NCBI GenBank assembly: GCA_046269235.1
Contig: JBJZOS010000010.1
Location: 13,973 to 77,972 of the forward strand
DNA length: 64,000 nt
From: Soonwooa sp032078105
Lineage (GTDB): Bacteria; Bacteroidota; Bacteroidia; Flavobacteriales; Weeksellaceae
Direction: 5' to 3'
Under the pieces are notes generated by a model. It searched no databases and had not been told where the DNA came from. It saw nothing but the letters and a program-made list of their open reading frames with translations. A program made the translations under genes and the position numbers. Shown here in pieces: positions 35,464 through 44,832 of this stretch; positions within the stretch are counted from its first letter, which is position 1, and each line of letters opens with the position of its first letter.

Positions 35464-35517
35464 CAAATTTACCTCATAGTAAATTTTTTTCATATTAATA
35501 TTTTGTGATTTGGTGTT

Positions 35518-35552
35518 TAGAAGCCTCCTGAATAAGGAGGCTTCTATGTTTT
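35518..35552 (+). terminator. Terminator of the tRNA cluster
   Basis: A 12-base-pair stem, TAGAAGCCTCCT with AGGAGGCTTCTA and a short loop, followed by TGTTTTT. Confidence 0.88.
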
Positions 35553-35563
35553 TGTACCTAATG

Positions 35564-35595
35564 CAAAAAAAAAACATCTGGACTTAATCCAGATG
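35564..35595 (-). terminator. Terminator of panC
   Basis: CATCTGGA (35575-35582) pairs with TCCAGATG (35588-35595), overlapping the end of panC; eleven T follow on the minus strand. Confidence 0.9.
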
Positions 35596-36432
35596 CATAT
35601 TATCAATTAATCTTATCTTACCGACATTAACAACAATAAAGGCGCGATAGTTTTTGTCTTTATAAAAGAAGTCTGTGTTTTTCAAGGTTTCTTCGTCTGC
35701 GATTAAAAAATATTCGAGTTCCATATCTTTTTGGTTTTCGAAAATTTCTTCGACGCGATTTTTAATTTCAGGTATTGTAATAATTCGGAACCAATCATTC
35801 ACCTTTTTTAAAGTTTGATAAATAATAGTCGACGCATTTCTCTCTTCATCGCTAAGGCGCATGTTTCTCGAGCTCATCGCCAGACCGTCATCCTGTCTGT
35901 GGATTTTTACGCCATGTATTTTAACAGGAAGTTTAAGATTATCTACCAAGGCTTCGATAATTTTTAGTTGTTGAAAATCTTTTTCTCCAAAATAGGCGTT
36001 GTCAGGTTGTACTTGATCAAAAAGTCTTTCTATAACAGTACCAACACCATCGAAGTGTCCTGGTCGCGCCGCACCTTCCATTTCGTTTTCCAAACCATTG
36101 AAGTTGTAATGTTTGCTTTCAAGATTGTCTGGATAAATGTCTTCCACAGACGGGACATAGACTGCGTCTACTAATCCAGAGGCGTCCAATTTTTCGATGT
36201 CCTTTTCTATCGTTCTTGGATACTTTTCGAGATCTTCAGGGTTGTTAAACTGTGTTGGGTTAACGAAAATTGAAGAAATAACTAAGTTGTTTTCTTTTCT
36301 AGCCTCCATATACAGCGAAATGTGTCCATCGTGCAAAGCGCCCATTGTTGGTGCGAATCCGATGCTTTTGTTTTGTTTTTTAGCTTCAAATACAAATCGT
36401 TCTAATTCGGCTCTGTTATTTAGGATTTTCAT
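35584..36432 (-). CDS. panC: Pantothenate synthetase
   Basis: This 282-residue ligase joins pantoate and beta-alanine with ATP, the last step of vitamin B5 synthesis. It has the nucleotidyl-transferase HxGH motif HDGH at 34-37 in PTMGALHDGH, FVNPTQFN, FGEKDFQQL and the lower KMSKS-like region DGLAMSSRN. Length is typical. It is divergent from the GlgA-like gene across a 223-base AT-rich gap holding a TAATTTTG box (36607-36614) and no other feature that I see. Confidence 0.96.
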   Translation of the reverse strand: MKILNNRAELERFVFEAKKQNKSIGFAPTMGALHDGHISLYMEARKENNLVISSIFVNPTQFNNPEDLEKYPRTIEKDIEKLDASGLVDAVYVPSVEDIYPDNLESKHYNFNGLENEMEGAARPGHFDGVGTVIERLFDQVQPDNAYFGEKDFQQLKIIEALVDNLKLPVKIHGVKIHRQDDGLAMSSRNMRLSDEERNASTIIYQTLKKVNDWFRIITIPEIKNRVEEIFENQKDMELEYFLIADEETLKNTDFFYKDKNYRAFIVVNVGKIRLIDNMHLD

Positions 36433-36655
36433 AGTTTTGTTAAAATTGAATGTAAAATTATAAAATGTATCTGTACGAACGTTTTTTATTTGTTAAAAAT
36501 TTATAAAATTAAATATTAAATGCTTGATTTACTGATGATATAAGTATGATAATTCTTCAAATTATACTAAAATTTATTAAAATAAAACAATTGCAATAAA
36601 TTTTTGTAATTTTGCAAAATAAAGTGTTTATACTTTTTAGACAATAAAATATATT

Positions 36656-37426
36656 ATGCCGAATCAAAAGATTTTGTACGTTACAACAGAGATGTATCCT
36701 TACCATGAAGATTCTAACATGGGTAACATGGTCCACCAGATGGCTCTGAAAATGCATCAAGAAGGTAACGATGTGAGGGTTTTCATGCCAAGGTTTGGAC
36801 AAATTAGCGAAAGAAAATTCCAATTACATGAGGTTATTAGGCTTTCTGGGATGAATATTATCATCAATGACCTAGATCAACCTTTAATTATTAAAGTAGC
36901 GTCGTTGCCAGGAGAAAGACTTCAGGTCTACTTTATCGATAATGAAGAGTATTTCAAAAGAAAGCAATTGTATTTTGATGATGAAGGAAAAGCTTTTGAA
37001 GATAACAATGAAAGAGCCGTTTTCTTTGCACGTGGTGTTATCGAAACCATCAAAAAACTTAACTGGGTGCCGGATGTAATCCATATCAATGGATGGATGG
37101 CTTCTCTTATTCCTATTTACTTAAAAACATTTTATAAAGACGATACATATTTTAACGATACCAAGTTAGTGTTGTCTCTTTATAATGAAGAAAACTCTGA
37201 ACTAGGTAACAATAGTAAAGAAATTCTAACTTTTGATAATATTACAGGACTTACATCGTTAGATAATCCAAGTTTCTTAGGTTTTGTTAATGATAGTATG
37301 AACTATGTTGACGCTATCGTAAAAGGAGACGAATTTTTAGTAGAATCTTTAGAAGAGGCTTATGGACAAGCGTCGGCTGAGAAGTCTGATTATCTAAGTG
37401 TAGATGCAATCGCGCAACTATATTAA
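36656..37426 (+). CDS. GlgA-like protein, N-terminal domain only
   Basis: This 256-residue protein resembles only the N-terminal half of GT5 glycogen/starch synthases (ILYVTTEMYPY, then VFMPRFG, then DVIHINGWMASLIPIYLKTFY). A full enzyme has about 480 residues and a second Rossmann domain. The KTGGL glucosyl-donor motif expected near residues 15-19 reads HEDSNMGNM instead. It is therefore unlikely to make glycogen alone. It lies 15 bases upstream of the DUF4270 gene, in an order with glmS that I recognise as recurring in Flavobacteriia. Confidence 0.82.
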   Translation: MPNQKILYVTTEMYPYHEDSNMGNMVHQMALKMHQEGNDVRVFMPRFGQISERKFQLHEVIRLSGMNIIINDLDQPLIIKVASLPGERLQVYFIDNEEYFKRKQLYFDDEGKAFEDNNERAVFFARGVIETIKKLNWVPDVIHINGWMASLIPIYLKTFYKDDTYFNDTKLVLSLYNEENSELGNNSKEILTFDNITGLTSLDNPSFLGFVNDSMNYVDAIVKGDEFLVESLEEAYGQASAEKSDYLSVDAIAQLY

Positions 37427-37441
37427 ATCGAAAAAACAAGA

Positions 37442-39019
37442 ATGATAAATAAATTAAAAAGCCTAATTACATTAGGAAGTGCTTTAGTATTGACTTTGGC
37501 TGTTGTTAGTTGCGAATCGGATTTGGATAATCTTGGGGAGCAATTGTTTGATGGGAATAGTGCAGAAGGTGTTGAAACGGCTTATAGTATTATTGGATTT
37601 AATCATACTTATGGAGATGTTATAAGAACTGACGCTGGTAAATTAGGTTATGGGACCTTAGGCGCTTTCACAGAGCCAGTTTTCGGAATGCAAAAATCGT
37701 CTTACGTTAGTCAAGTCCGTATGTCTACGGATAACGCTGATTTTGGTAAGAACGCGGTTTTGGATTCTGCTGTGTTAGTACTTAATCCGCTATACGAGAA
37801 AGATTCTGTTACAACAACTACCAAAGAAGATTACATTTATCCAATAGGAAATGTGGAAGCAAAAAAAGTTGTTAGTACTTATCCTGTTTCTAAATACGGG
37901 AAATATTATATAGGCGCTAGCAGAACGGGCTTTAAGATTAATGTTAGAGAGGTCAATGATTTCTTGGGGGCTTACGCTGACGAAAAATTATCAAACAAAA
38001 CAGTTAACGTCTCTTCTAATGTTCTTGGCTCAAAAGATTTTGATGGTAATGTTAACTCTGTTGTAATTACTAAAAAAACCGATAATACTGAGTTGTTGAA
38101 CACGCAGGTTGGTTTAAGGATTCCTTTGGATAAAAGCTTCTTCCAAACTAAAATTATTGCTAAAAATAAGCAACCAGAGTTAACGAGTGCCGCTAACTTT
38201 ATTAGATATTTTAAAGGAATTCAAATTTCTGTCGAAGAGAATGATGGTTATATTTTTAAATTTGATACTTCTTCAATTCTTATTAAGTTGTATTACAAAA
38301 ATGATATAACAGCGACAGATGGTACGGTAACACGAAGTGAGTTGATGCAATATGATTTGAATTTGGGTGGCGTTAATGCCAAGTTCAACCAAATTGAATA
38401 CGATAGAACAGGGACGCCTTATGCTGATGCAATTGCAGGTATTACCGAAGCTGGACAATCACAATTATTTGCTCAAGGCATGGGAGGAAGCGGTCTTACA
38501 GTTAGAATTCCTGCTAATACTGTTGCGACTTTAAGAGATTTATACAAAAATCAAAAAACAGGTATTGTAACAGCCAAAATCAGATTATATTCAGATCAAT
38601 CTATTTGGAAAAATACTTTTTCTAAACCATCTTATTTTACGGTTAAAGAAAAAGGCGCTACAGAATTCTTAAGTGACATGTCTGCTTTAGCTAATACGAC
38701 TTATACATTAATAAGACCCTATAATCTAGATAAGGATGATGCATATTACGATATTGGTATTACAAAAACTTTAAAAGACATTATAGAACAAGCTAAAGAA
38801 CCAAAAGATTTAATTGTTGATTTAGGAAGTTATTTAACAAGTTCATCAACAGGATTGATGTTGGGGGTAGATGACACAGATCGCGCCTATACACCTAATA
38901 GAATTGTATTAAAAGGTACAGATGCAAATAATATTGGGAAAGAAATTCCAGCTAATCTTCTTAAGGACTATAAAAATATTCAGCTGAGAGTTGCTTATTC
39001 TAAAAAAAATATAAAATAA
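37442..39019 (+). CDS. DUF4270 lipoprotein
   Basis: This 525-residue protein has a lipobox LAVVSC with Cys24 and the DUF4270 start ESDLDNLGEQLFDG, then a long beta-rich region with GTLGAFTEPVFGMQKSSYVSQVR and LDSAVLVLNP. DUF4270 proteins are outer-surface lipoproteins of Flavobacteriia with no established activity. It follows the GlgA-like gene closely and precedes glmS by 31 bases. Confidence 0.88.
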   Translation: MINKLKSLITLGSALVLTLAVVSCESDLDNLGEQLFDGNSAEGVETAYSIIGFNHTYGDVIRTDAGKLGYGTLGAFTEPVFGMQKSSYVSQVRMSTDNADFGKNAVLDSAVLVLNPLYEKDSVTTTTKEDYIYPIGNVEAKKVVSTYPVSKYGKYYIGASRTGFKINVREVNDFLGAYADEKLSNKTVNVSSNVLGSKDFDGNVNSVVITKKTDNTELLNTQVGLRIPLDKSFFQTKIIAKNKQPELTSAANFIRYFKGIQISVEENDGYIFKFDTSSILIKLYYKNDITATDGTVTRSELMQYDLNLGGVNAKFNQIEYDRTGTPYADAIAGITEAGQSQLFAQGMGGSGLTVRIPANTVATLRDLYKNQKTGIVTAKIRLYSDQSIWKNTFSKPSYFTVKEKGATEFLSDMSALANTTYTLIRPYNLDKDDAYYDIGITKTLKDIIEQAKEPKDLIVDLGSYLTSSSTGLMLGVDDTDRAYTPNRIVLKGTDANNIGKEIPANLLKDYKNIQLRVAYSKKNIK

Positions 39020-39050
39020 ATTAATAACACAAATTTAAAAAACGAAAATT

Positions 39051-40904
39051 ATGTGCGGAATTGTTGGATATACCGGTTTTAGAGATGCTTACGATATCGT
39101 CATTAGCGGATTGAGACGTTTAGAATATAGAGGTTATGATAGCGCAGGTATTATAATAGACAATAACAATAATAAACTTGAAGTTAAAAAAACTAAAGGT
39201 AAAGTTGATGACTTAGTAGAGATTTCTAAAGGACTTCAAGGTATTGCACATGTAGGAATGGGGCACACTCGTTGGGCAACTCACGGTGTACCAAGCGATA
39301 GAAACTCACATCCGCATTTGTCTAATAATGGTAAAATTGCATTAATCCACAATGGCATTATTGAAAATTATGATACTATAAAAACAATGCTTATCGAAAA
39401 TAATTTCGAATTCCATTCAGAAACTGATACAGAGGTTTTAGTTAACTTAATTCAATATTTTACAGATAAAAATCCAGAGCTAGGATTTGCTGGCGCTGTT
39501 AGAGCATCTCTTAATGAGGTTTATGGTGCTTATGCAATTACTGTCATGCACGAAGATTTCCCTGGAGAACTTATTGTAGCACGATTAGGATCTCCATTGG
39601 CTATTGGACTCGGCGATAAAGAATTCTTCATTGCTTCTGATGCTTCTCCTTTTGTTGAATTTACAAAAGAGGCTGTTTACCTAGAAGAAGGTCACATGGC
39701 TACTATTTCTTTAGAAAATGGTGTTAATATTTTTACCATTAAAGATAACGAAAAGGTTGAGCCTGCTATACAAGAACTAAGATTGAATCTTGAGCAAATC
39801 GAAAAAGGAGGCTATGAGCATTTTATGCTAAAAGAAATTTTTGAGCAACCAAAATCGATTCTTGATACCATGAGAGGACGTCTTCTTGTAAATGAAGGAA
39901 TCATTAAGATGGCTGGTATTTGGGATCACCTTGAGCGTATCAACAAAGCTGAAAGAATTGTAATTATTGCTTGTGGTACTTCTTGGCATGCAGGTCTTAT
40001 TGGAGAATATCTAATTGAAGAATTTGCAAGAATCCCTGTGGAAGTAGAATATGCTTCAGAATTTAGATATAGAAATCCGATTATTGGACCTAAAGATGTC
40101 GTTATTGCTATTTCTCAATCTGGAGAAACAGCAGACACGATGGCGGCAATCAAGTTGGCTAAAGAAAAAGGTGCTTTCGTATATGGTATTTGTAATGTTG
40201 TAGATTCTTCTATTGCAAGAGTTACAGATGCAGGCTCTTATACCCATGCAGGACCAGAGATCGGTGTTGCTTCGACCAAAGCATTTACGGCACAGTTAAC
40301 AATTTTATCATTAATAGCTCTTAAATTAGGAAAACATAATGGTAATCTTGGTAATGCAGAATTTATGAGTCTAATTGCAGAATTGGACGCAATTCCGACT
40401 AAAGTTGAAGAAGTTTTACAATCTTCACATGAAGTTGCTAAAAATGTAGCTAAACAATATGTTGATGCGACTAACTTTCTATATTTAGGTAGAGGTTATA
40501 ACTTCCCTTCAGCATTAGAAGGTGCTCTTAAGCTAAAAGAAATTTCATACATCCACGCAGAAGGTTACCCAGCTGCTGAAATGAAACACGGGCCAATTGC
40601 TCTTATTGATGAGAACATGCCAATCGTTATTATTGCTCCTAAACAAGGACATTATGATAAAATTGTAAGTAATGTGCAAGAGATTAAAGCTAGAAAAGGA
40701 CAAGTTATTGCAGTTGTTAATAAAGGCGATGTGCAAGTGGCGTCAATAGCAGATCATGTGATAGAGATGCCAGAAACTTCTGAATGTTTTTCTCCGATTG
40801 TAGCTGCAATCCCATTACAATTATTGTCTTACTACATCGCAGTTTATAGAGGTGCAAATGTCGATCAACCTAGGAATCTTGCAAAATCTGTAACTGTTGA
40901 ATAA
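39051..40904 (+). CDS. glmS: Glutamine-fructose-6-phosphate aminotransferase
   Basis: This 617-residue enzyme makes glucosamine-6-phosphate for peptidoglycan and lipopolysaccharide. Cys2 in MCGIVGYTG is the glutaminase nucleophile; HTRWATHG is also present. Two SIS domains follow, with CGTSWHAG, SQSGETADTMAA and the C-terminal DQPRNLAKSVTVE. Length is normal. No glmS ribozyme is apparent upstream: the 31-base gap is too short. Confidence 0.97.
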   Translation: MCGIVGYTGFRDAYDIVISGLRRLEYRGYDSAGIIIDNNNNKLEVKKTKGKVDDLVEISKGLQGIAHVGMGHTRWATHGVPSDRNSHPHLSNNGKIALIHNGIIENYDTIKTMLIENNFEFHSETDTEVLVNLIQYFTDKNPELGFAGAVRASLNEVYGAYAITVMHEDFPGELIVARLGSPLAIGLGDKEFFIASDASPFVEFTKEAVYLEEGHMATISLENGVNIFTIKDNEKVEPAIQELRLNLEQIEKGGYEHFMLKEIFEQPKSILDTMRGRLLVNEGIIKMAGIWDHLERINKAERIVIIACGTSWHAGLIGEYLIEEFARIPVEVEYASEFRYRNPIIGPKDVVIAISQSGETADTMAAIKLAKEKGAFVYGICNVVDSSIARVTDAGSYTHAGPEIGVASTKAFTAQLTILSLIALKLGKHNGNLGNAEFMSLIAELDAIPTKVEEVLQSSHEVAKNVAKQYVDATNFLYLGRGYNFPSALEGALKLKEISYIHAEGYPAAEMKHGPIALIDENMPIVIIAPKQGHYDKIVSNVQEIKARKGQVIAVVNKGDVQVASIADHVIEMPETSECFSPIVAAIPLQLLSYYIAVYRGANVDQPRNLAKSVTVE

Positions 40905-41007
40905 AAAATTGTTATTAAAACAATATTACTAATAAAAATACGTTAAGGAAAAGTAATAGTAGTTTTAAAAAAAATTATATATTTACCGCTTAATTTCTGA
41001 ATAGAGA

Positions 41008-42435
41008 ATGAAAAGGATATTTCTAATATTATTATCTTCTGCAGCTGTTATTTCTTGTTCTAAAGGAGGGGGCAAGTCTGCAGGAAGACCAGGTGCTAAA
41101 ACAAAAGGGGAGCTAATCCCTGCAAAGTCGGCAAAAACATTTACAGCTGAAAGACCATTCGGGATGGTTCCTGTACCAGGAGGCTCCTATGTGATGGGTA
41201 TGACAGATGTAGATTTTACAAACATGCCTGAGAAAGCCAATCCTAAAACAGTGACTGTGTCTTCATTCTTTATGGACGAAACAGAAGTTACTAATGGCGA
41301 GTATAGAGAATTTATTAATTATGTTAGAGACTCAATCGCAAGGACTCTTTTAGCTGAGGCGGCAGGTACTGGAGGTTCCGAGAGTTCTACGGGAGCGAGT
41401 ATTTCTGACTATGCCTATGCATCTCAAAAAGGTGGCGATAATGTTACACCTTATCAATCTTATCTTGAATCTCAAGGTGGAAGAGATGGTTATAGCGAGG
41501 CTAAAAAGTTGGACTGGAGAGTGCCGTTACATTGGAATACGTCAGCTTATCCGGATGAGCAATATGCAGAAGTTCTAGAGTCAATGTATATAGCTCCAGA
41601 AAAACGCATCAATAACGAGAGATTACTAGACGCTAATAAGTTACAATATGCTTATCAGTGGGAAGATGTTGCTTCGGCTGTTAGAGATAAAAACAGAGAT
41701 GCATCTTATCTTAAAAAAGAAAGCATCAAAGTATATCCAGACACAACAGTTTGGGTGAGAGATTTCAACTATGCTTATAATGAGCCTTTATTTGATCAAT
41801 ATTTTTGGCATCAAGCGTACAAAAATTATCCTGTAGTTGGAGTAACTTGGGATCAAGCGCGCGCTTTTTGTAATTATAAAACTAAAAGAAAGTCTGACTT
41901 TAATAGTAGTTTAAAAAAGAAAAAGCAAAAACCAATGAACTTCCGTCTACCTACAGAAGCTGAATGGGAGTTTGCTGCTAGAGGTGGCGTGGAAAATGCA
42001 ACTTATCCTTGGGGTGGGCCTAACTTACAAGATGATAGAGGATGTTATTTAGCTAACTTCAAACCGAAGAGAGGTAACTATATAGAGGATGAGAAAAAAG
42101 GAGACTACGTATATACAGCTCCTGTTAAGAAATTCCCAAGAAATGGTTACGGTCTTTACGATATGGCTGGTAACGTAGCAGAGTGGACAGAGTCTCCATA
42201 CAGTAACTCTACTTATCAATTCTCTTCCACACTGAACCCTAATATGTCAAATCAAGCCTACAGAGAAATCAAGAAAACTGTACGCGGTGGATCTTGGAAA
42301 GATGCAGGTTATCTGTTGATGACAGGTTATAGAGATTGGGAAAGAAAAGATTCAGCTAGAAGCTACATTGGTTTTAGAACTGTACAAGATATTGCGGCAG
42401 GATCTGCTAAATTCAAAAGGAAGTCTACAAATTAA
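41008..42435 (+). CDS. gldK: T9SS ring lipoprotein GldK
   Basis: This 475-residue lipoprotein (Cys17 in AAVISC) has a formylglycine-generating-enzyme-like fold: PFGMVPVPGGSYVMG, FFMDETEVTNGEYREFI, NFRLPTEAEWEFAARGG, YDMAGNVAEWTES and VRGGSWKD. GldK/PorK forms the periplasmic ring of the type IX secretion system with GldN/PorN. It is the first of four adjacent genes gldK-gldL-gldM-gldN in the canonical order. Confidence 0.96.
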   Translation: MKRIFLILLSSAAVISCSKGGGKSAGRPGAKTKGELIPAKSAKTFTAERPFGMVPVPGGSYVMGMTDVDFTNMPEKANPKTVTVSSFFMDETEVTNGEYREFINYVRDSIARTLLAEAAGTGGSESSTGASISDYAYASQKGGDNVTPYQSYLESQGGRDGYSEAKKLDWRVPLHWNTSAYPDEQYAEVLESMYIAPEKRINNERLLDANKLQYAYQWEDVASAVRDKNRDASYLKKESIKVYPDTTVWVRDFNYAYNEPLFDQYFWHQAYKNYPVVGVTWDQARAFCNYKTKRKSDFNSSLKKKKQKPMNFRLPTEAEWEFAARGGVENATYPWGGPNLQDDRGCYLANFKPKRGNYIEDEKKGDYVYTAPVKKFPRNGYGLYDMAGNVAEWTESPYSNSTYQFSSTLNPNMSNQAYREIKKTVRGGSWKDAGYLLMTGYRDWERKDSARSYIGFRTVQDIAAGSAKFKRKSTN

Positions 42436-42479
42436 TATTTCATAAACTAACTATTACTAACTAAATTTTTTAAAAACAG

Positions 42480-43160
42480 ATGTTTAAAACTAAAGATGCC
42501 AGAATGAATTTTTTCTATTCAATTGGTGCAGCAATCGTAATCTTAGGAGCGTTATTCAAGATGACACACTGGAGTTTAGGCCCAATTTCTGGTAATGTTG
42601 CTCTAGCAGCAGGTCTTATTATGGAAGCGATTGTATTTATCGTGTTCGCATTTGATCCGCCAAAATCAGAAGAGTCTTACCATTGGGAAAATGTATACCC
42701 TGAGCTTTTAGACGAATCTGCTGAAAGAAAACCAAGAAAAGTAGTTAATCAAATTGCTGAGAACAAAGAGTTAGAAGTATCGCTTTCTGATAAATTGGAC
42801 AAAATGCTAGCTGAAGCTAAATTAGATGTAAGCATGTTCGAAAGATTAAGAGGTGGAATCGAAAAGTTCGGTGCTTCTGTAGATCAAATCAACCAAACTG
42901 TTGATGTAGGAGCTTGTACACATAAGTATAATGAGCAAATGAATCTTGCTGCTAGTCACTTAGAAAGTATGAATGCACTTTATGCACTACAATTAGAGCA
43001 TGGTAAAAAGCAATCAGAATTTAGCAAAAAATATGTTGAAGATATTCAAAAATCTGCTGAGCAATCTGAAAAATTCAACGAAGAATTACAAGGTTTAACA
43101 TCTAACTTATCTAGTCTTAATAGAGTATACGGCGGAATGCTATCTGCTATGAAGTCTTAA
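42480..43160 (+). CDS. gldL: T9SS motor membrane protein GldL
   Basis: This 226-residue inner-membrane protein has two N-terminal helices (about 10-30 and 37-58, IGAAIVILGALFKMTHW and AAGLIMEAIVFIVFAF) and a cytoplasmic coiled-coil tail. GldL forms a pentamer around the GldM stem and uses the proton gradient to drive secretion and gliding. The conserved membrane Glu lies in MEAIVFIV (about residue 50). It sits 45 bases after gldK. Confidence 0.95.
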   Translation: MFKTKDARMNFFYSIGAAIVILGALFKMTHWSLGPISGNVALAAGLIMEAIVFIVFAFDPPKSEESYHWENVYPELLDESAERKPRKVVNQIAENKELEVSLSDKLDKMLAEAKLDVSMFERLRGGIEKFGASVDQINQTVDVGACTHKYNEQMNLAASHLESMNALYALQLEHGKKQSEFSKKYVEDIQKSAEQSEKFNEELQGLTSNLSSLNRVYGGMLSAMKS

Positions 43161-43202
43161 TTTCCAGTTCATTTATTTATTAATTATTAAAATTTTTTAA
43201 AA

Positions 43203-44777
43203 ATGGCACAAGGAAAACAGACGCCTCGTCAGAAGATGATTAACCTGATGTACTTGGTTTTCATCGCGATGCTTGCGATGCAAATTGACCAAGAAATCAT
43301 CAGATCATATAAAGATACCAACCAGTCTCTTACTGATACTAGAAATATGGTTGAAGAAAAGAATGATAAAATCTTCGAAAAAACTTTACAAGCGAAAGCT
43401 GCTGCTTCACCAGAAGTATATGGTCCTTTACAAGAGCAATACAAAGGTCTAGAAGCTAAAACGGATGATCTTGTTGGTTTCATTGATGGATTAAAAGGTA
43501 AAATGAGTGCTGAAGCGGAGTATGATCCAAACTTACCTTCAGAAGAAAGTTTCACAGCATTAAATAATACAGAGCCTGCAACACAATTATTTTTTAATGA
43601 TGGAGATGAAAAAAGTCCATCAAAAACAGCTGCTGAGCTAAAGACAAAAATGGATGATTTAAGAAATTATATCACCACAACTTTTGCTGCTAATCAACAA
43701 TTTGCTGATATTGCAAAAAGAGCTCAGAGGACTTTAGTTCCAGATTTTGTTAAAGGAGATAAAAGAGCTGCTGGTGGGAAAAGTTGGGTGCAGTATAAGT
43801 TTTATAATCAACCACTTATCGCGGCTTTGTCTAACCTAGAAGTTATTCAATCAGAAGCTAGAAATCTACAGTCAGATGCTATCTCTTCAATGTTACAAGA
43901 GAAAGTTGATGCAGATATTAAGTTTGATGCTTACGAAGCTTTAGTACAAGGTCCAAAACAAGTATTGCAAGGATCTCCACAAGAGGTTAAAGTGGCAATT
44001 GGTACAAGAGCAAGTGCTATTCCAGGTCTACAGATTACAGGTGTTAGCCGTATAGAGAATGGTCAAGGTATTGCTACGCTTAATGCTGGTGCTGTTGGTC
44101 CTCAAGCTTTAAGAGGTGAGATTAAATTTACTGACAAAAACGGAAAAGTTCATTCTTTACCATACGAGCATACTTATGATGTCATCGCGGGTGTACAAGA
44201 ACTTAAAGCTCAAAAAGGTGCTTTACTTTCTGCTGATAAGATGAATGTATTATATAGAGGTCTTCCTAACCCAGTGTCTGGATCGATTTTAGGTGCTTCT
44301 GGTAACATTTCGCTTTCTGCATCTGGAGCATCAGTTGGTGGAGGTAACGGTAAATGGACTGTAACACCTTCGGCAGGTAACGAAGTCACTTTAACAATTT
44401 CTGGTAAAGATCCAAAAGGTGCAACCATTTCTCAACCTTTCAAATTTAGAGTTAAGAATGTACCACCACCAGTTGGACAAATTAGAGGTAGAAATGTTGT
44501 AGCTATGCCAGCAAGTTCTATTGCTAACCAATCTGTAACGGTTGCTATGCCAGACTTTGACTTCCCAGTTAGCTTCTCAGTTAATAGCTTTATGTTTAAA
44601 GTTCCAGGGAAGGCAGCTATGAGAGTTAATGGTAGCTCACTTAATGCAGTGGAAGGTTTAACAAAAGGTCTTAGATCAGGTGATATCGCAATTGTTTTCG
44701 ATATCCAAGCTACTGCAACTGGATTAGGAGGACAGGTTCTTCAAAATATTCCAGGTATTGCAATAAATGTTCAATAA
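43203..44777 (+). CDS. gldM: T9SS motor protein GldM
   Basis: This 524-residue protein has a single N-terminal helix (NLMYLVFIAMLAMQI, about residues 14-28) and a long periplasmic arm of four domains, reaching the GldK/GldN ring. The start MAQGKQTPRQKMINLMYLVF is family-typical. It carries motion from the GldL motor to the outer-membrane ring. Length is normal. Confidence 0.95.
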   Translation: MAQGKQTPRQKMINLMYLVFIAMLAMQIDQEIIRSYKDTNQSLTDTRNMVEEKNDKIFEKTLQAKAAASPEVYGPLQEQYKGLEAKTDDLVGFIDGLKGKMSAEAEYDPNLPSEESFTALNNTEPATQLFFNDGDEKSPSKTAAELKTKMDDLRNYITTTFAANQQFADIAKRAQRTLVPDFVKGDKRAAGGKSWVQYKFYNQPLIAALSNLEVIQSEARNLQSDAISSMLQEKVDADIKFDAYEALVQGPKQVLQGSPQEVKVAIGTRASAIPGLQITGVSRIENGQGIATLNAGAVGPQALRGEIKFTDKNGKVHSLPYEHTYDVIAGVQELKAQKGALLSADKMNVLYRGLPNPVSGSILGASGNISLSASGASVGGGNGKWTVTPSAGNEVTLTISGKDPKGATISQPFKFRVKNVPPPVGQIRGRNVVAMPASSIANQSVTVAMPDFDFPVSFSVNSFMFKVPGKAAMRVNGSSLNAVEGLTKGLRSGDIAIVFDIQATATGLGGQVLQNIPGIAINVQ

Positions 44778-44832
44778 TAACGTTATTTTTAAATAGTATT
44801 TGATTGGTTTTTAATCAATATTAATGATTTAT

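Noticed and set aside
39020..39050. Possible glmS ribozyme upstream of glmS
   Set aside because: The gap is only 31 bases and AT-rich; a ribozyme needs well over 100 bases with defined pairings.
43229..43555. Long open frame opposite gldM
   Set aside because: It is antisense to a certain T9SS gene and has no recognisable domain; such frames are common opposite AT-rich genes.
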